NCBI RefSeq assembly: GCF_963259705.1
Contig: NC_081844.1
Location: forward strand, 15,299,715-15,363,714
DNA: 64,000 nucleotides
Direction of reading: 5' to 3'
Source of the DNA: Myotis daubentonii
Lineage: Eukaryota; Chordata; Mammalia; Chiroptera; Vespertilionidae
Position numbers and translations under genes: made by a program
Part shown: one piece after another, positions 24,701 through 33,869 of the stretch
Position numbering within the stretch: the stretch's first letter is position 1
Layout of the letters: each line of letters begins with the position of its first letter
The notes under the pieces: model-generated
Databases searched by the model: none
What the model was told of the DNA's origin: nothing
Seen by the model: only the letters and a program-made list of their open reading frames with translations

Positions 24701-27638
24701 GTCCCCACATACCCGACCCCAAACGAGGAATCTGTCATGACCATCAACACCATTTAGTAGGCAGCTGCCCTGGGCAGCTACTATGTTTATGCTCCGGCTC
24801 GCAGCCTCACAGCTCATTTTAGCTAATGAGAAAACGGAGGGGCTGAGAAGGTGGAGAGGCCAAATCTAGACTATAATTTGGCTCCAAAACAGAAGCTCTC
24901 ACTAAGACTGCAGAGGCACAGGGGCTGCAGGGCCTATGATGGAACTTACAAATGGAGCTCAAAAACAATAAAAATGAAAACAACAATAATGGATCACTAT
25001 GAAATGCAAGTCATAAGAATACAGTGGGGCCTTGACTTACGAGTGTCCCGACTAACGAGTTTTTTTGAGATACGAGCCGTCTCTCCGCTGATTTTTTGCT
25101 TTGAGTTGCAAGCTCAAAAAAATTCAGGTTACAAGCCAGCTTCAGATACCCCACCGCTAGTTGGCGCAGCGAACGTCACAGTGATTTGACATACGAGTAA
25201 TTTGAGTTATGAGCTCCGTCACGGAACAAATTAAACTCATAAGTCAAGGCCCCACTGTACAAAGAATTCAGAGAAAGGGTTTTCTGCCCTAACTGGTTTG
25301 GCTCAGTGGATAGAGCGTCGGCCTGCGGATTCAAGGGTCCCAGGTTCGATTCCGGTCAAGGGCATGTACCTTGGTTGCAGGCATATCCCCCGTAGGAAGT
25401 GTGCAGGAGGCAGCTGATCAATGTTTCTCTCACATTGATGTTTCTAACTCTCTATCCCTCTCCCTTCCTCTCTGTAAAAATTCAATAAAATATATTAAAA
25501 AAAAAAAGAAAAGAAAAGAAAAGAAAGGGTTTTCTGCTGTTCCCAGGGTAGAGAGGAGAGAAGATAAGTATTTCATGGTACTGGTAGTAGTAGCTACATT
25601 TACTGATGCTTACCATGGGCTAGTCCAGCAGTGGCAAACTACGGCCCACCCCGTTTGAAATGAATAAAACTAAAAAAAAAAAAAAAGACCCTACCCTTTT
25701 ATGTCATGATGTTTACTTTGAATTTATATTAGTTCACACAAACACTCCATCCACGCTTTTGTTCCGGCCCTCCGGTCCAGTTTAAGAACCCATTGTGGCC
25801 CTCGAGTCAAAAAGTTTGCCCACCCCTGGGCTAGTCACTATGCTAAGGGCTATGCAAGGAATATCTCTTTAAATCCTCACAATAAACCTAGGCACAATAA
25901 TCATCACCATTTTATAATTGGTCAAATGGTCAAACTAAGCCTTGAAGAGGTACACAATGTGTCCGAGGTCAGAGAATTTACCCATTGTCGCATAATTTAG
26001 CAAGTGGCAGAACTAGGATTTGAGCCCAGGCCACTGGCCCTCAAGCAAAGCTGTTAAACTACTGTGCTATGCTGCTTCCACGGAGCATATCTTCCTCCGA
26101 AATTCTTCAGGTTCCAGATGCCGTCAAACACCAGAAGTGCCAGCAGTCAGGAAAGGAGAAACTGAGGTATGAAAGGACTCTGCATCGGCAGTGGTAGGGG
26201 ATGGTCCAGCTGCAATAAGGAAGCCCAGACCGGTCCTGTCCCTCAGTGACCTCTTCAGCTACCGTCTCCCCTGCACCCCACTTCGGGCATGAACTGAAGC
26301 TCTGTCCACAGCACACTTGCTCAGAAAAGAGACGTTTCAGAATAGCTTGTTCCATCCACGTCAGCCAATGGGAAGGCGCTGGGGAGAAGGGAGACTCTGG
26401 AATCAGGAAGAACAGCAAGCTAAAAGCATTGCAAAGTTGACGGACTTCTTCTTCATTCACTGAGGGAGGCAGGCACGGGGCTGGCGAGGCTGCTCTCAGG
26501 ATGATACGTACAATGTGACGTGCAAATGGTTGAGAATCAGAAGACGAGGGTCCGGTCCTGGCATTATCTCTAAGTAGCTGAGGAACCCCCAGTACGTCGT
26601 TCGGTCTGCCTGAGGCTGTTTTTTTCTGACTGCTGAGGGTAGGTCCATCATCTTGTCCACGGGACTGCCGAGGAGGTCGGAGGAAACGGCCTATGCGAAG
26701 TATCTGCACACTGAAGCGCTGTTCATCTGTTAGGTACCCATGTTATGGCCTCGGGTACCCAAAACCCTGCACCTGTGCACAGGCAGCACCTACAGGTCCT
26801 CCTCAGAGCGCCGGGACATTCAGCAAGGCCCTCAGCATCTGGCAGGTACTCTGCTCCAAACAGCCTGCGCCAAGGACAAGCCAAGGTAGGCCAGGCGCAC
26901 GGCTTGTGCTTGGGGCTGTTGGCAAGATCCCTACAACTTGGCCTCTTCCCCAGCACGGCCCCCTTCTTACCTCTGACCTTCCTTCCTTCAGTAAACCTCC
27001 CTGACCTGTTCCGGGGTGATGACATGTGGGAGGCCCTAGGAAATAACCCCAGAACCGGGTTCCAGTCCAGACAGATCCCCGCCACCTCCGCCAGGAAGGC
27101 TCCTCCTCTTACCGTCTGGATCGCCTCTAATCGGACCATCCCCAGACCCGTCTCCATCTCCCCGCGGGCGCCCCTACCCCGGAGGCCTGGTCGTCCTCTT
27201 CCTCCGCCTATGAACCAACACGGAGGCTGCTCTGAGGCAGACCCCGGCTGGGCGCGGTGCGTGCGCCCTCGGGGAAACCGCGGACCCCTGCCCTCGGGAG
27301 CCGCCCCCAGCCCAGGCCCCGGCCCCGGCCCGCCCTCACCGCAGCAGGTCCTGCAGCACCGTGGCCAGCCCCAGCGGGACGCTACCCTTGCGCTGGAAGG
27401 CCTCCTGCAAGTCCCGCAGTCGCAGGCGCACCACCCCTTGGCGGCGGCTGTGGCTCAGCACCAACGGCGCCCAGAAGCCCATCTTGCTGTCCCAGTCGGT
27501 GCTGTTCACCTCGCGACTCCTTTTGAAGGCGGAGAACAGGAAGGACATGCGCTCCTCGTCCTCCTCCCACTCGGGGGGCAGTAGGCCCGCCGGGTCTCCC
27601 CCGGCCGGGACTTCGGCCTCCCGCTCCGGGGACCACAT
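15679..27638 (-). CDS. CHMP7: CHMP7, charged multivesicular body protein 7 (ten coding exons)
   Basis: CHMP7 is an ESCRT-II/ESCRT-III hybrid. At the reforming nuclear envelope it binds the inner membrane protein LEMD2 and seeds ESCRT-III polymers (CHMP4 and others) that seal membrane holes; it also links to endosomal sorting. I recognise the protein from its N-terminal MWSPERE start to its SPKRQLEP tail. Ten exons join at GT-AG sites in matching phases: 27340-27638, 24477-24648, 19019-19204, 18751-18884, 17997-18045, 17685-17804, 17247-17345, 16975-17035, 15960-16139, 15679-15731. They give 1353 nt, 450 residues, against about 453 in human from memory. Residues 1 to about 230 are the winged-helix ESCRT-II-like half, with the hydrophobic [13 protein letters not shown] membrane-binding stretch. 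Residues from about 240 form the Snf7-like basic/acidic helical core. No frameshift or internal stop is present. The C-terminus is altered, ending EPTV. Introns carry many mobile elements. Confidence 0.97.
15960..16139 (-). CDS. CHMP7: CHMP7 coding exon 9
   Basis: Residues 374-434. Acidic and leucine-rich: [14 protein letters not shown] near the start, and [16 protein letters not shown] at the end, the region of the nuclear export signal and autoinhibitory acidic helices in this family. Donor is GTATGG, acceptor TTTCCAG. Confidence 0.96.
16262..16468 (+). mobile_element. Ves SINE in CHMP7 intron 8
   Basis: Head around TATGGCTGGGTGGCTCAG, with a CTGT/CTCT-rich body and the CCTTGGGGTGAGGCTTT tail variant. 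AAGTCCAAGCCT (left) and AAGTCCAGGCCT (right) are the target duplication with one difference. Confidence 0.9.
16506..16715 (+). mobile_element. Ves SINE in CHMP7 intron 8
   Basis: Head TGGCTGGTCAGTGTGGCTC, B-box region altered (GTTAAATTCCC), CT-repeat body and ATATTTTTAAAAAAG tail. Confidence 0.88.
16975..17035 (-). CDS. CHMP7: CHMP7 coding exon 8
   Basis: 61 nt encoding residues 354-373 plus the first base of 374 ([20 protein letters not shown]), part of the ESCRT-III core. Flanked by CAG acceptor and GTGAGT donor. Confidence 0.96.
17247..17345 (-). CDS. CHMP7: CHMP7 coding exon 7
   Basis: 99 nt, phase 0 at both ends, residues 321-353, including [13 protein letters not shown] in the Snf7-like core. 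Confidence 0.96.
17685..17804 (-). CDS. CHMP7: CHMP7 coding exon 6
   Basis: 120 nt, phase 0, residues 281-320: the basic helical hairpin segment with [19 protein letters not shown]. Confidence 0.97.
17997..18045 (-). CDS. CHMP7: CHMP7 coding exon 5
   Basis: 49 nt ending [16 protein letters not shown], the strongly basic first core helix. The arginine at residue 264 is split across the upstream junction (AG|G). Confidence 0.96.
18751..18884 (-). CDS. CHMP7: CHMP7 coding exon 4
   Basis: 134 nt, residues 220-264. Links the winged-helix half to the ESCRT-III half; contains [20 protein letters not shown]. Confidence 0.96.
19019..19204 (-). CDS. CHMP7: CHMP7 coding exon 3
   Basis: 186 nt, phase 0, residues 158-219. 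Second winged-helix domain, with [20 protein letters not shown]. The [10 protein letters not shown] stretch differs slightly from the human LCANSCPDER. Confidence 0.96.
21111..21327 (+). mobile_element. Ves SINE in CHMP7 intron 2
   Basis: Head GCCTGGCTGGCGTGGCGTGG (diverged A-box), body with CTCTCCCTCTCCCTTCCTCTC and AATATATTTTTTAAAA tail. Antisense to the gene. Confidence 0.88.
21340..22060. repeat. Old L1-like DNA in CHMP7 intron 2
   Basis: Phrases such as GGAGGATGTGGGGAGACTGG and CATGCAGCCATCCAAAAGAA are typical of the 3' region of old mammalian L1 copies. Too decayed for subfamily assignment. Confidence 0.45.
22251..22276. repeat. (CA)n microsatellite
   Basis: Short CA dinucleotide run in CHMP7 intron 2. 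Confidence 0.9.
23738..23970. mobile_element. nhAT MITE (non-autonomous hAT transposon)
   Basis: 233 bp with terminal inverted repeats CAGTGATGGCGAACCT and its complement at the right end, and a perfect 8-bp target duplication CTCTAGGC at 23730-23737 and 23971-23978. A second copy lies at 56975-57209. No transposase. Confidence 0.96.
24477..24648 (-). CDS. CHMP7: CHMP7 coding exon 2
   Basis: 172 nt, residues 100-157. Contains [18 protein letters not shown], the exposed hydrophobic stretch that this family uses for membrane binding. Confidence 0.97.
25022..25257. mobile_element. mariner/pogo-type MITE
   Basis: 236 bp flanked by TA on both sides. Terminal repeats CAGTGGGGCCTTGACTTA and its complement TAAGTCAAGGCCCCACTG are perfect. 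The interior is an imperfect palindrome on ACGAGT/ACTCGT words and has no transposase. Confidence 0.92.
25286..25521 (+). mobile_element. Ves SINE with 14-bp target duplication
   Basis: Head GCCCTAACTGGTTTGGCTC, intact B-box GGTTCGATTCC, long A/AAAAG tail. AGAAAGGGTTTTCT repeats at 25272-25285 and 25522-25535. Confidence 0.95.
25585..26085 (+). repeat. MIR, split by a hAT element
   Basis: CTACATTTACTGATGC at the left and the TTTAAATCCTCACAATAA ... GGCAGAACTAGGATTTGAG core at the right form one MIR interrupted at 25626-25828. Confidence 0.8.
25626..25828. mobile_element. hAT MITE inserted in the MIR
   Basis: 203 bp with ends CAGCAGTGGCAAACT and AGTTTGCCCACCCCTG and a perfect 8-bp duplication GGCTAGTC (25618-25625, 25829-25836). 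Carries an internal A run. Confidence 0.95.
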
Positions 27639-28240
27639 CGGAACCCCAGCCCCGCCAAGACTCCGAACACCAGCCTGGCCCGGGTCCCCTTTCGCCCTCG
27701 TTCCCTCCCGGCTTCCGTTCTTTGACCACCGCCTCCTCTGTCGTTACGTCACCGTCTCCTCCGCGTGAAATAAGGCTCACACGTCCTCACGGCGCATGCG
27801 TGGCCCCGCCCCCCTCTGCGCCTAGAAGCGGAATGATGACTCTATTTGCGTGGCCCGTGCCCCCGCCGTCTTTGTGAGGAATGAAAAGCTTTGCGCCTGC
27901 GTAGCGTGCAGGTGCGTAGCGCGCACCCTCGAGTCGTGGTTTGTGGGAGCATTTTATGGAGGAAAATGATAATGCCTCCACCTTGTGGTTTCGGATAGTG
28001 GAACCGCAGTCCCGCTAGGGGCGCCAGAGGCGCTCGGATGGCCCCGGTGGATCGCCGTTTACCGCGGCTCGACCACCTACGTTCAGATGTTTAAATTTCC
28101 ACGGTACTGCACCTCCTTTCCCGATGTCAGCGGTCAGCGGGCCGCCCCCGCGTGACAGTGCGTGCGCTGACTGAGAGGTATGTTAGCGTCGGCTGCGCTT
28201 ACTGCGGGCGGTGTAAGAAACGTCCAAACATGCAGAGGAT
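27150..28240. promoter_or_regulatory. CpG island and CHMP7 promoter
   Basis: CpG-dense sequence from intron 1 through exon 1 to about 600 bp upstream of the start codon, in contrast with CpG-poor flanks. No clear TATA box, as expected of a housekeeping gene. The exact transcription start cannot be read from sequence; it should lie a little above 27640. Confidence 0.75.
27340..27638 (-). CDS. CHMP7: CHMP7 coding exon 1 with start codon
   Basis: ATG at 27636-27638 opens [18 protein letters not shown], the known N-terminus. 299 nt reach the GTGAGG donor, splitting arginine 100 (CG|T). Encodes most of the first winged-helix domain including [14 protein letters not shown]. Confidence 0.97.
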
Positions 28241-28427
28241 CTTTCCCAGTTTATGTGAGCCAAACTGACACTTGCCTGGAAGCTAAATCATAACGGAACG
28301 AGAAAGTGCTTCAGAGAATGCAGTTTTGCAGTTTGTTTTTCAGAGGAGGAGGCCCACGGAGGGCTACATGGTGGTAGGTCCGGGAGGCGGGAGAGGGCAA
28401 AGCAGGGAAATCGCAGAGTGGATGCAA
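28241..28427. other. Upstream flank, nothing recognised
   Basis: Short non-repeat stretch between the CpG island and a hAT element. Confidence 0.4.
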
Positions 28428-28639
28428 CAGCGGTTCTCAACCTGTGGGTCGCGACCCCTTTGGCGGTCGAACGACCCTTTCACAGGGGTCGCCTAAGACC
28501 ATCCTGCATATCAGACATTTACATGACGATTCATAACAGTAGCAACATGACAGTTATGAAGCAGCAACGAAAATAATTTCATGGTTGGGTCACAACATGA
28601 GGAACTGTATTTAAAGGGCCAGAAGGTTGAGAACCATTG
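28428..28639. mobile_element. hAT MITE with SPIN/URR1-like ends
   Basis: 212 bp from CAGCGGTTCTCAACCTG to AAGGTTGAGAACCATTG. The left part (GGGTCGCGACCCCTTTGG) matches, from memory, the SPIN and rodent URR1 termini. Flanks GGATGCAA and GGATAAAA are a decayed 8-bp duplication. A second, opposite-orientation copy is at 32231-32442. Confidence 0.9.
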
Positions 28640-29486
28640 GGATAAAATGAAGAGACAAATACTTCTATTACATTGGCGGATACAGGATGGTTAACAGTTG
28701 ATATTTACAGCACATACAGACGGTATTTGGGCAACAAGATAGTGATGAGGGGCTCGGTGGTCTCATGCTCTGGTGGGAGATTGCACCCCAAGAGTCTGGG
28801 AAAAGGGGTTACTCTGACTTCCCAAAGGTGTGTTAAGACATATGCAAAAGACAAGAGGCCCAGTTAGGATGAAGACTGACCTCTGTCAAGGGAGACACCA
28901 GCCTAGGTGTAAGTACTCACCATGAGTCACTTTTAGTTAAGTTTTCATTTCAGACCGTCCCATATGCTTACTTTCAGCCTCTGAGTTTGTAAGGCTGCCA
29001 GGCAGGCCTCCCTGAGTTTGCCAGGTTAATATTGCCCACACTCCCTACTGCATGTGTTTCCTTCTCAGTGTCAATATTCTGCTCCCTTAGGCTGGAGCTC
29101 AGTTCTAATCTTCCTTGAAACCTTCTCGGACAGTCCTGACGCACTGTTGGTCTTTTTCCTGGGCTGCACAGTTTAGCACTTACTATTCTGTGTCCTGTAC
29201 CCTCTTCCCCAAGGGAAGGTGCAATGACATACAGTATCTTGCTATGACATATAGTGGTGCTGAAGAAATAATGCCATAAACTGAAAAGTGCATAACTTCA
29301 ACCTCGCCCTTCTAATGTCTTAGAACTATGTTAGAATGAGAGCTCATATATATAAGATTCTCACAAACAACATATGAGCAATGAACGTGTGTCCAGTGTG
29401 TGAAGAATAAATTGATTTTCTTTTTCATTGAACTATTTAAAAGGTGAAAGGGATTTGTTTTATGGAACCATGTAACAGCCACCAGA
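28640..29486. other. Intergenic, nothing recognised
   Basis: Non-coding stretch upstream of CHMP7 with no repeat I can name. Confidence 0.35.
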
Positions 29487-29540
29487 GTTGAATATGAATC
29501 TGGCCTCTGCCACTCACTGGCTGTGTGACCCTGGGGATAA
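29487..29540 (+). repeat. MIR core fragment
   Basis: CTGCCACTCACTGGCTGTGT followed by GACCCTGGGG is the MIR core. Confidence 0.65.
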
Positions 29541-29697
29541 AATAAATCAATAAACCAGAAGGTAGAGGAATATGTTAAATGAAACCTGAGATTGCAATCA
29601 GCAAGACCGTAGAGAAATATCAATGAATATAAATTTCATACTCTGTACTCAGCACTTAGATATCATTCAGTTGTTTTAATGAATAAATAAATGACCT

Positions 29698-29910
29698 TGC
29701 CCAGCCAGTGTGGCTCAGTGGTTGAGCATTGACCCATGAACCAGGAGGTCATGGTTCAATTCCTGGTCAGGGCACAAGCCTGAGTTTTGGGGTCAATCCC
29801 AAGTAGGGGGCATATAGGAGGGAGCCAATCGATGATTCTCTCTCATCATTGATGTTCCTGTCTCTCCCTCTCTCTGCAATCAATAAAAACATACATTATT
29901 TTTTTTAAAG
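29698..29910 (+). mobile_element. Ves SINE with target duplication
   Basis: Head GCCCAGCCAGTGTGGCTCAG, flanked by AAATGACCT at 29689-29697 and 29911-29919. Confidence 0.93.
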
Positions 29911-29946
29911 AAATGACCTAGATCCACATTCTGGTTTCATCTCTCT

Positions 29947-30212
29947 CTTTTTTTTTTTTTTTCGTCAAAACAGACTTTATTGGGGCGCCGGGGCTGCCTC
30001 GCACGCGCCGCCCGCTTCCCCACGCGGTCCCCCGGTTCCGAGCCCCGCGCTCGGCTGGCCGGCCCTCCCCCGCGGTGCCCCGGGCCGCGCGCACCGCTCA
30101 CCAGCTCCTGAGGTAGCGGCTGCCGCGGCGACGCCCGGATCCCGAGTGCGGCCCGGGCCTGGGGCGACGGGTTTTGCCACTGTTGCACCGCGGAGGGCGG
30201 GAGTCGCGCGAC
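29947..30212 (-). pseudogene. Retrocopy of the 3' part of a GC-rich mRNA, parent unidentified
   Basis: Minus-strand insert ending in AATAAAGTCTGTTTTGACG and a poly(A) run (poly(T) at about 29948-29962 on the plus strand), flanked by a perfect 17-bp duplication TCTGGTTTCATCTCTCT (29930-29946 and 30213-30229). These are the marks of L1-mediated retrotransposition of a polyadenylated RNA. The 250-bp body is extremely CpG-rich, unlike its surroundings, so it is either young or derived from a CpG-island transcript. Frames read SGKTRRPRPG...RRRGSRYLRSW then stop, or a longer open frame through the whole body. I cannot name the parent gene. It is 5'-truncated and has no promoter. Confidence 0.85.
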
Positions 30213-30229
30213 TCTGGTTTCATCTCTCT

Positions 30230-31094
30230 TAATAAATAAGCTGCATGACCTCAGACAGGCCAATTTCCTCTCAGAGGCCTCTGCTGTGAATGAAAGGTTT
30301 CTGCACTATGATCTTGAGGTTTTTTTTCTAGCATCCACACTCTAATTCCAAATTAAGACGTACTGTAGATGTGTAGACTGCAGGAGCTCTGGAGAATTCA
30401 AAGAACAAAATGTCACCTACACATCACCGTATTGTGGCAGTGATATTTATTTGCTGATGCCCCAACGTGTTTGTGGTCAGACACCTACGCAGCCTCACTC
30501 CAGCCGTCATGCACAAACTTGCCTGAGGGTTCAAACACCGCAGCACTTCTGTAAGGCTGCACGATGCTCGGTGCTCCGTGTCCTCTCTCCTGCTTGCTGG
30601 GGATGCCTCCTCATCATCATGCATTTACAGAAATATGCATGCCCTGTCACATTATCCAGTTATTTCAGTTCTTATCTCTAGGAGTTACAGCCTCAGGACT
30701 TGGCTAAAAGAGGAATGAGACAAAACATACATTGTACATAATCTATGAGATATAGAGGAGAAGAAGCTGGGCTTGTTAATATTCAGGCACCACTGTGTTC
30801 TGGAAGCCTTTCCTCCTCCTGCTCCAGGCTGGATTCGATGTCCTTCCTTTTCTTTCTGTCACCTTGTATACCTCTCTGTTACTTTATGTGCCACATTATT
30901 TCCTGTTTCCATTTATGAGCCTGTCTCTCTGACTAGCTTAAGAGACTTGTTGGCAGAAACAATTTTGTGTTTAGCACAGTGCCTGGTACATCCTAAGGAT
31001 TCACTTTGTTGAATGAATGAATGAATTTAATTAATCAAACTATGAGTGAAGAAGTAATTCCATCAAGGCTTATCCTTTTTCCTAAGAAGACTTA
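30230..31094. other. Intergenic, nothing recognised
   Basis: Ordinary AT/GC-mixed sequence. No exon or repeat recognised. Confidence 0.35.
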
Positions 31095-31539
31095 TCCTAT
31101 ATAATAAAAGCCTAATATGCTAAGTGTCCGGTCTTCCAGTCAGCTGTTCAACCAATCAAAGTGTAATATGCTAATGATATGCTAAGTCTGCTCAACTGCT
31201 TGGTATGACGTGCACTGAGCACCAGGGGGCAGATGCTCCAACCAGTAGGTTAGCTTGCTGCTGGGGTCTGGCCGATCAGGACGAAGTGAGATGGGATGGA
31301 CATGCCCTGGAGCCCTCCTGGGATCCCTCCCTGGCGCCCTCCCGGGATCCCTCCCTGGCTGGCCAACCTCCAGCGTCCCTCCTGGCCCCGATCATGCACT
31401 GGTGGGTCCCTTGGCCTGGCCTGCACCCTCTTGCAATCTGAGACCCCTTCGGGGAGGTCAGAGAGCTGGTTTTGTCCCGATCCTGCAGGCCAGGCCAAGG
31501 GACCCCACTGGTGCACTAATTCATGCACCCGTTCTCTAG
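31095..31539 (+). mobile_element. HeliBat (non-autonomous Helitron)
   Basis: 445 bp, TCCTATATAATAAAAGCC after A, ending TTCTCTAG before T, with an ATTCATGCAC half-hairpin near the end. The internal GGGATCCCTCCCTGGCGCCC repeats are non-coding. Confidence 0.93.
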
Positions 31540-31540
31540 T

Positions 31541-31950
31541 CTAAATATAATATACTAATAAAATAGTTGAAACTTTTACTTATTTGAATGATTTATTTTA
31601 TTTTAGCTGTTTTGAGATGAAATGCCTCTAAATTTAATTGCCTACTGAGTGGTTAGAGCAATCACAGATGTGGGAAATTCTCTTGCTTATTTTTCCAAAG
31701 CATTTAAACCACAGGAAGCTGTTGCTGTCTATCCATTCACGACCACAATCTTTTAGAATTACCCAGTCAGTGACCATTTGTGAAATTGTCCAGTTTCACC
31801 CCAAAGAATTTACCTTCTTTGATTTTACTGTCTTCTCTTCCACTCTTCTCTTTTTGCTCTTTATTTTCAGTCCAGCATGTGAGTAACTTGGAAGTTGTCA
31901 CTCTGTCCTAACCACTAAAAAGTTGAACAAACTAAAATTCAATAACTCTT
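31541..31950. other. Intergenic, nothing recognised
   Basis: AT-rich, no feature recognised. Confidence 0.35.
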
Positions 31951-32194
31951 GCCCTACCAGTGTGGTTCAGTGGTTAAGCGTCAACTAATCAAACATCACT
32001 GTTTGATTCCTGGTCAGGGAACATGCCCAGGCTTTCGGCTTGATCCCCAGTTCGGCTTGATCTCCTTGATCCTGCAGGAGGCAGCCAATCGAAGATTTTC
32101 TCTCATCATTGATATTTCTATCTCTCTTTTCCTCTCCCTTCCTCTCTGAAATCAATTAAAATATATATATATATATATATATATATTTAAAAAT
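31951..32194 (+). mobile_element. Ves SINE with (TA)n tail
   Basis: Head GCCCTACCAGTGTGGTTCAG; the tail has expanded into a TA microsatellite (about 32160-32186). Flanks CAATAACTCTT and CAACAACTCTT are the duplicated target. Confidence 0.9.
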
Positions 32195-32230
32195 CAACAA
32201 CTCTTCTTAGATCCATCAGAGAATTTAGAT

Positions 32231-32442
32231 CAGTGGTTCTCAACCTTCTGGCCCTTTAAATACAGTTCCTCATGTTGTGACCCAACCATAAAATTATTTT
32301 CGTTGCTACTTCATAACTGTAATGTTGCTACTGTGATGAATCGTAATGTAAATATCTGATATGCAGGATGGTCTTAGGCAACCCCTGTGAAAGGGTTGTT
32401 CGACCACCAAAGGGGTTGTGATCCACAGGTTAAGAACCGCTG
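32231..32442. mobile_element. hAT MITE with SPIN/URR1-like ends, perfect target duplication
   Basis: 212 bp, CAGTGGTTCTCAACCTT to GGTTAAGAACCGCTG, with ATTTAGAT at 32223-32230 and 32443-32450. Same family as 28428-28639 in inverse orientation and of identical length. Confidence 0.95.
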
Positions 32443-32766
32443 ATTTAGATCAAAGGGAAAATTGCTACTACAAAAAATTGGACAGATAGGCAGATCCACA
32501 GAATCCAACTTACTGGAGCAGGAACCCACATACAGAAACCTTCGTGAGAACCAGTACCAAAGCACGAAATTTTTCTGTAGTTCTTTTCTTCTGTTGCTTT
32601 CTGAAGCACTTCTTTTGTATGCTCTCCTTTCTCAGCAAGCTACTTCAATACCTGTTTCATGAGATTTGTGTCTTTCTTCTGCTGCTTCTAAATTCTTTTG
32701 AATTTCCTCCAGGAGAAGATTCTTGTTCTTTAGAGGAAAAAGGGAAAGTTCTGGAATAAATTCTTT

Positions 32767-32969
32767 AAAAAAATTTTTTTAATATATGTTTTTATTGATT
32801 TCAAAAAGAGGAAGGAAGAGGAAGGGAGAATCATTGGTCAGCTGCCTCTTGCACTCCCCCTATTGGGGATCGAGCCTGCAACCTTGGCATGTGCTTGACC
32901 TAGAATCAACTGTGACTCTTGGTTCATGGGTCGATGTTCAACCATTAAGCCACACTGGCCAGGCTGGGG
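32767..32969 (-). mobile_element. Ves SINE
   Basis: Reverse-strand copy ending in AGCCACACTGGCCAGGCTG. TAAATTCTTT is repeated on both sides. Confidence 0.9.
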
Positions 32970-32979
32970 TAAATTCTTT

Positions 32980-33865
32980 TGATTGAGGGCTGAGAACCAT
33001 CTCAAAAGCTTGGCTTAAAGCACATTTCTTCAGTAATTTCACCTGAATATCAGAAGTAGTCATGGGGGACAGAAACAAGAGATTGGCAGTGTATTCTACA
33101 CAATTCACTGGCAAAGAAAGCCCCCTGTTTTGTCTATGCCCACCATGGTGGAAAACTAAATACCCAAGCTAATATTAATCAATAATGCTGACCTCCTATA
33201 GTTCTTGGGGTTTAAGCTTCTTATCCCACAGTGGAAAAATTCATTATTTTAATGAACCTATAGGTTTTAGGTTATAATCTTTACTGCCATAGGTCATGAA
33301 AAATTCTACCTCCCTTTTTGATTTTTTAAGGTCATGATTCTTACATACCGCAGGCTAGGACCAAAAACATAGGACTACAGGATTCCAACATCAGAAATTA
33401 AAATAAGAGACAGTGAAATGATATCACCATGACATAGCATTCGTGCAGCACCAGACCAGGGATGTATGTCCTCTGGTCCAGGCTAGGAAAAATGGATAGC
33501 ACTCCACTCAGTCAGAGCACACCTTGTACTTAGGCCACTCCCCTTCTGCCTTCTGCCTTTTCAAATCTCTCCAAACTCTCAACCCTCAGAACCTGCCCAT
33601 GGGTTAGACAAACTATTTTACCAGCATCTAATCTATTGGGCTTTTATCAGTATCTAACTGATACAATGAAGGAAAATACTCAACTTCACCCCTTTTTAGC
33701 CATCTTGTCCCAACGTGGGGGGAAGGGGCACTGAGAAGCACTGGTGAAGCTTGCAACCTGGGGGCACAGGCATTTTATAAGACTGAGGCCTAATCATAGG
33801 TCTGTAGAACAGCATCCTCACCCCTCCATCTTACCACCACATCACTAAGGCCTGTTTACTATAGT
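32980..33865. other. Intergenic, nothing recognised
   Basis: Unassigned stretch before L1 pieces. Confidence 0.35.
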
Positions 33866-33869
33866 GCCT

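Larger units (their letters stand above)
24649..27339 (-). other. CHMP7 intron 1
   Basis: About 2.7 kb. Between 25022 and 26085 it is a dense stack: mariner-type MITE, Ves SINE, and a MIR split by a hAT element. 26100-27330 is unassigned, turning CpG-rich toward exon 1. Confidence 0.88.

Noticed and set aside
26745..27780. Long frames on both strands around CHMP7 exon 1 (up to 279 residues)
   Set aside because: Stop-poor because of the CpG island; only the minus frame matching CHMP7 exon 1 is real.
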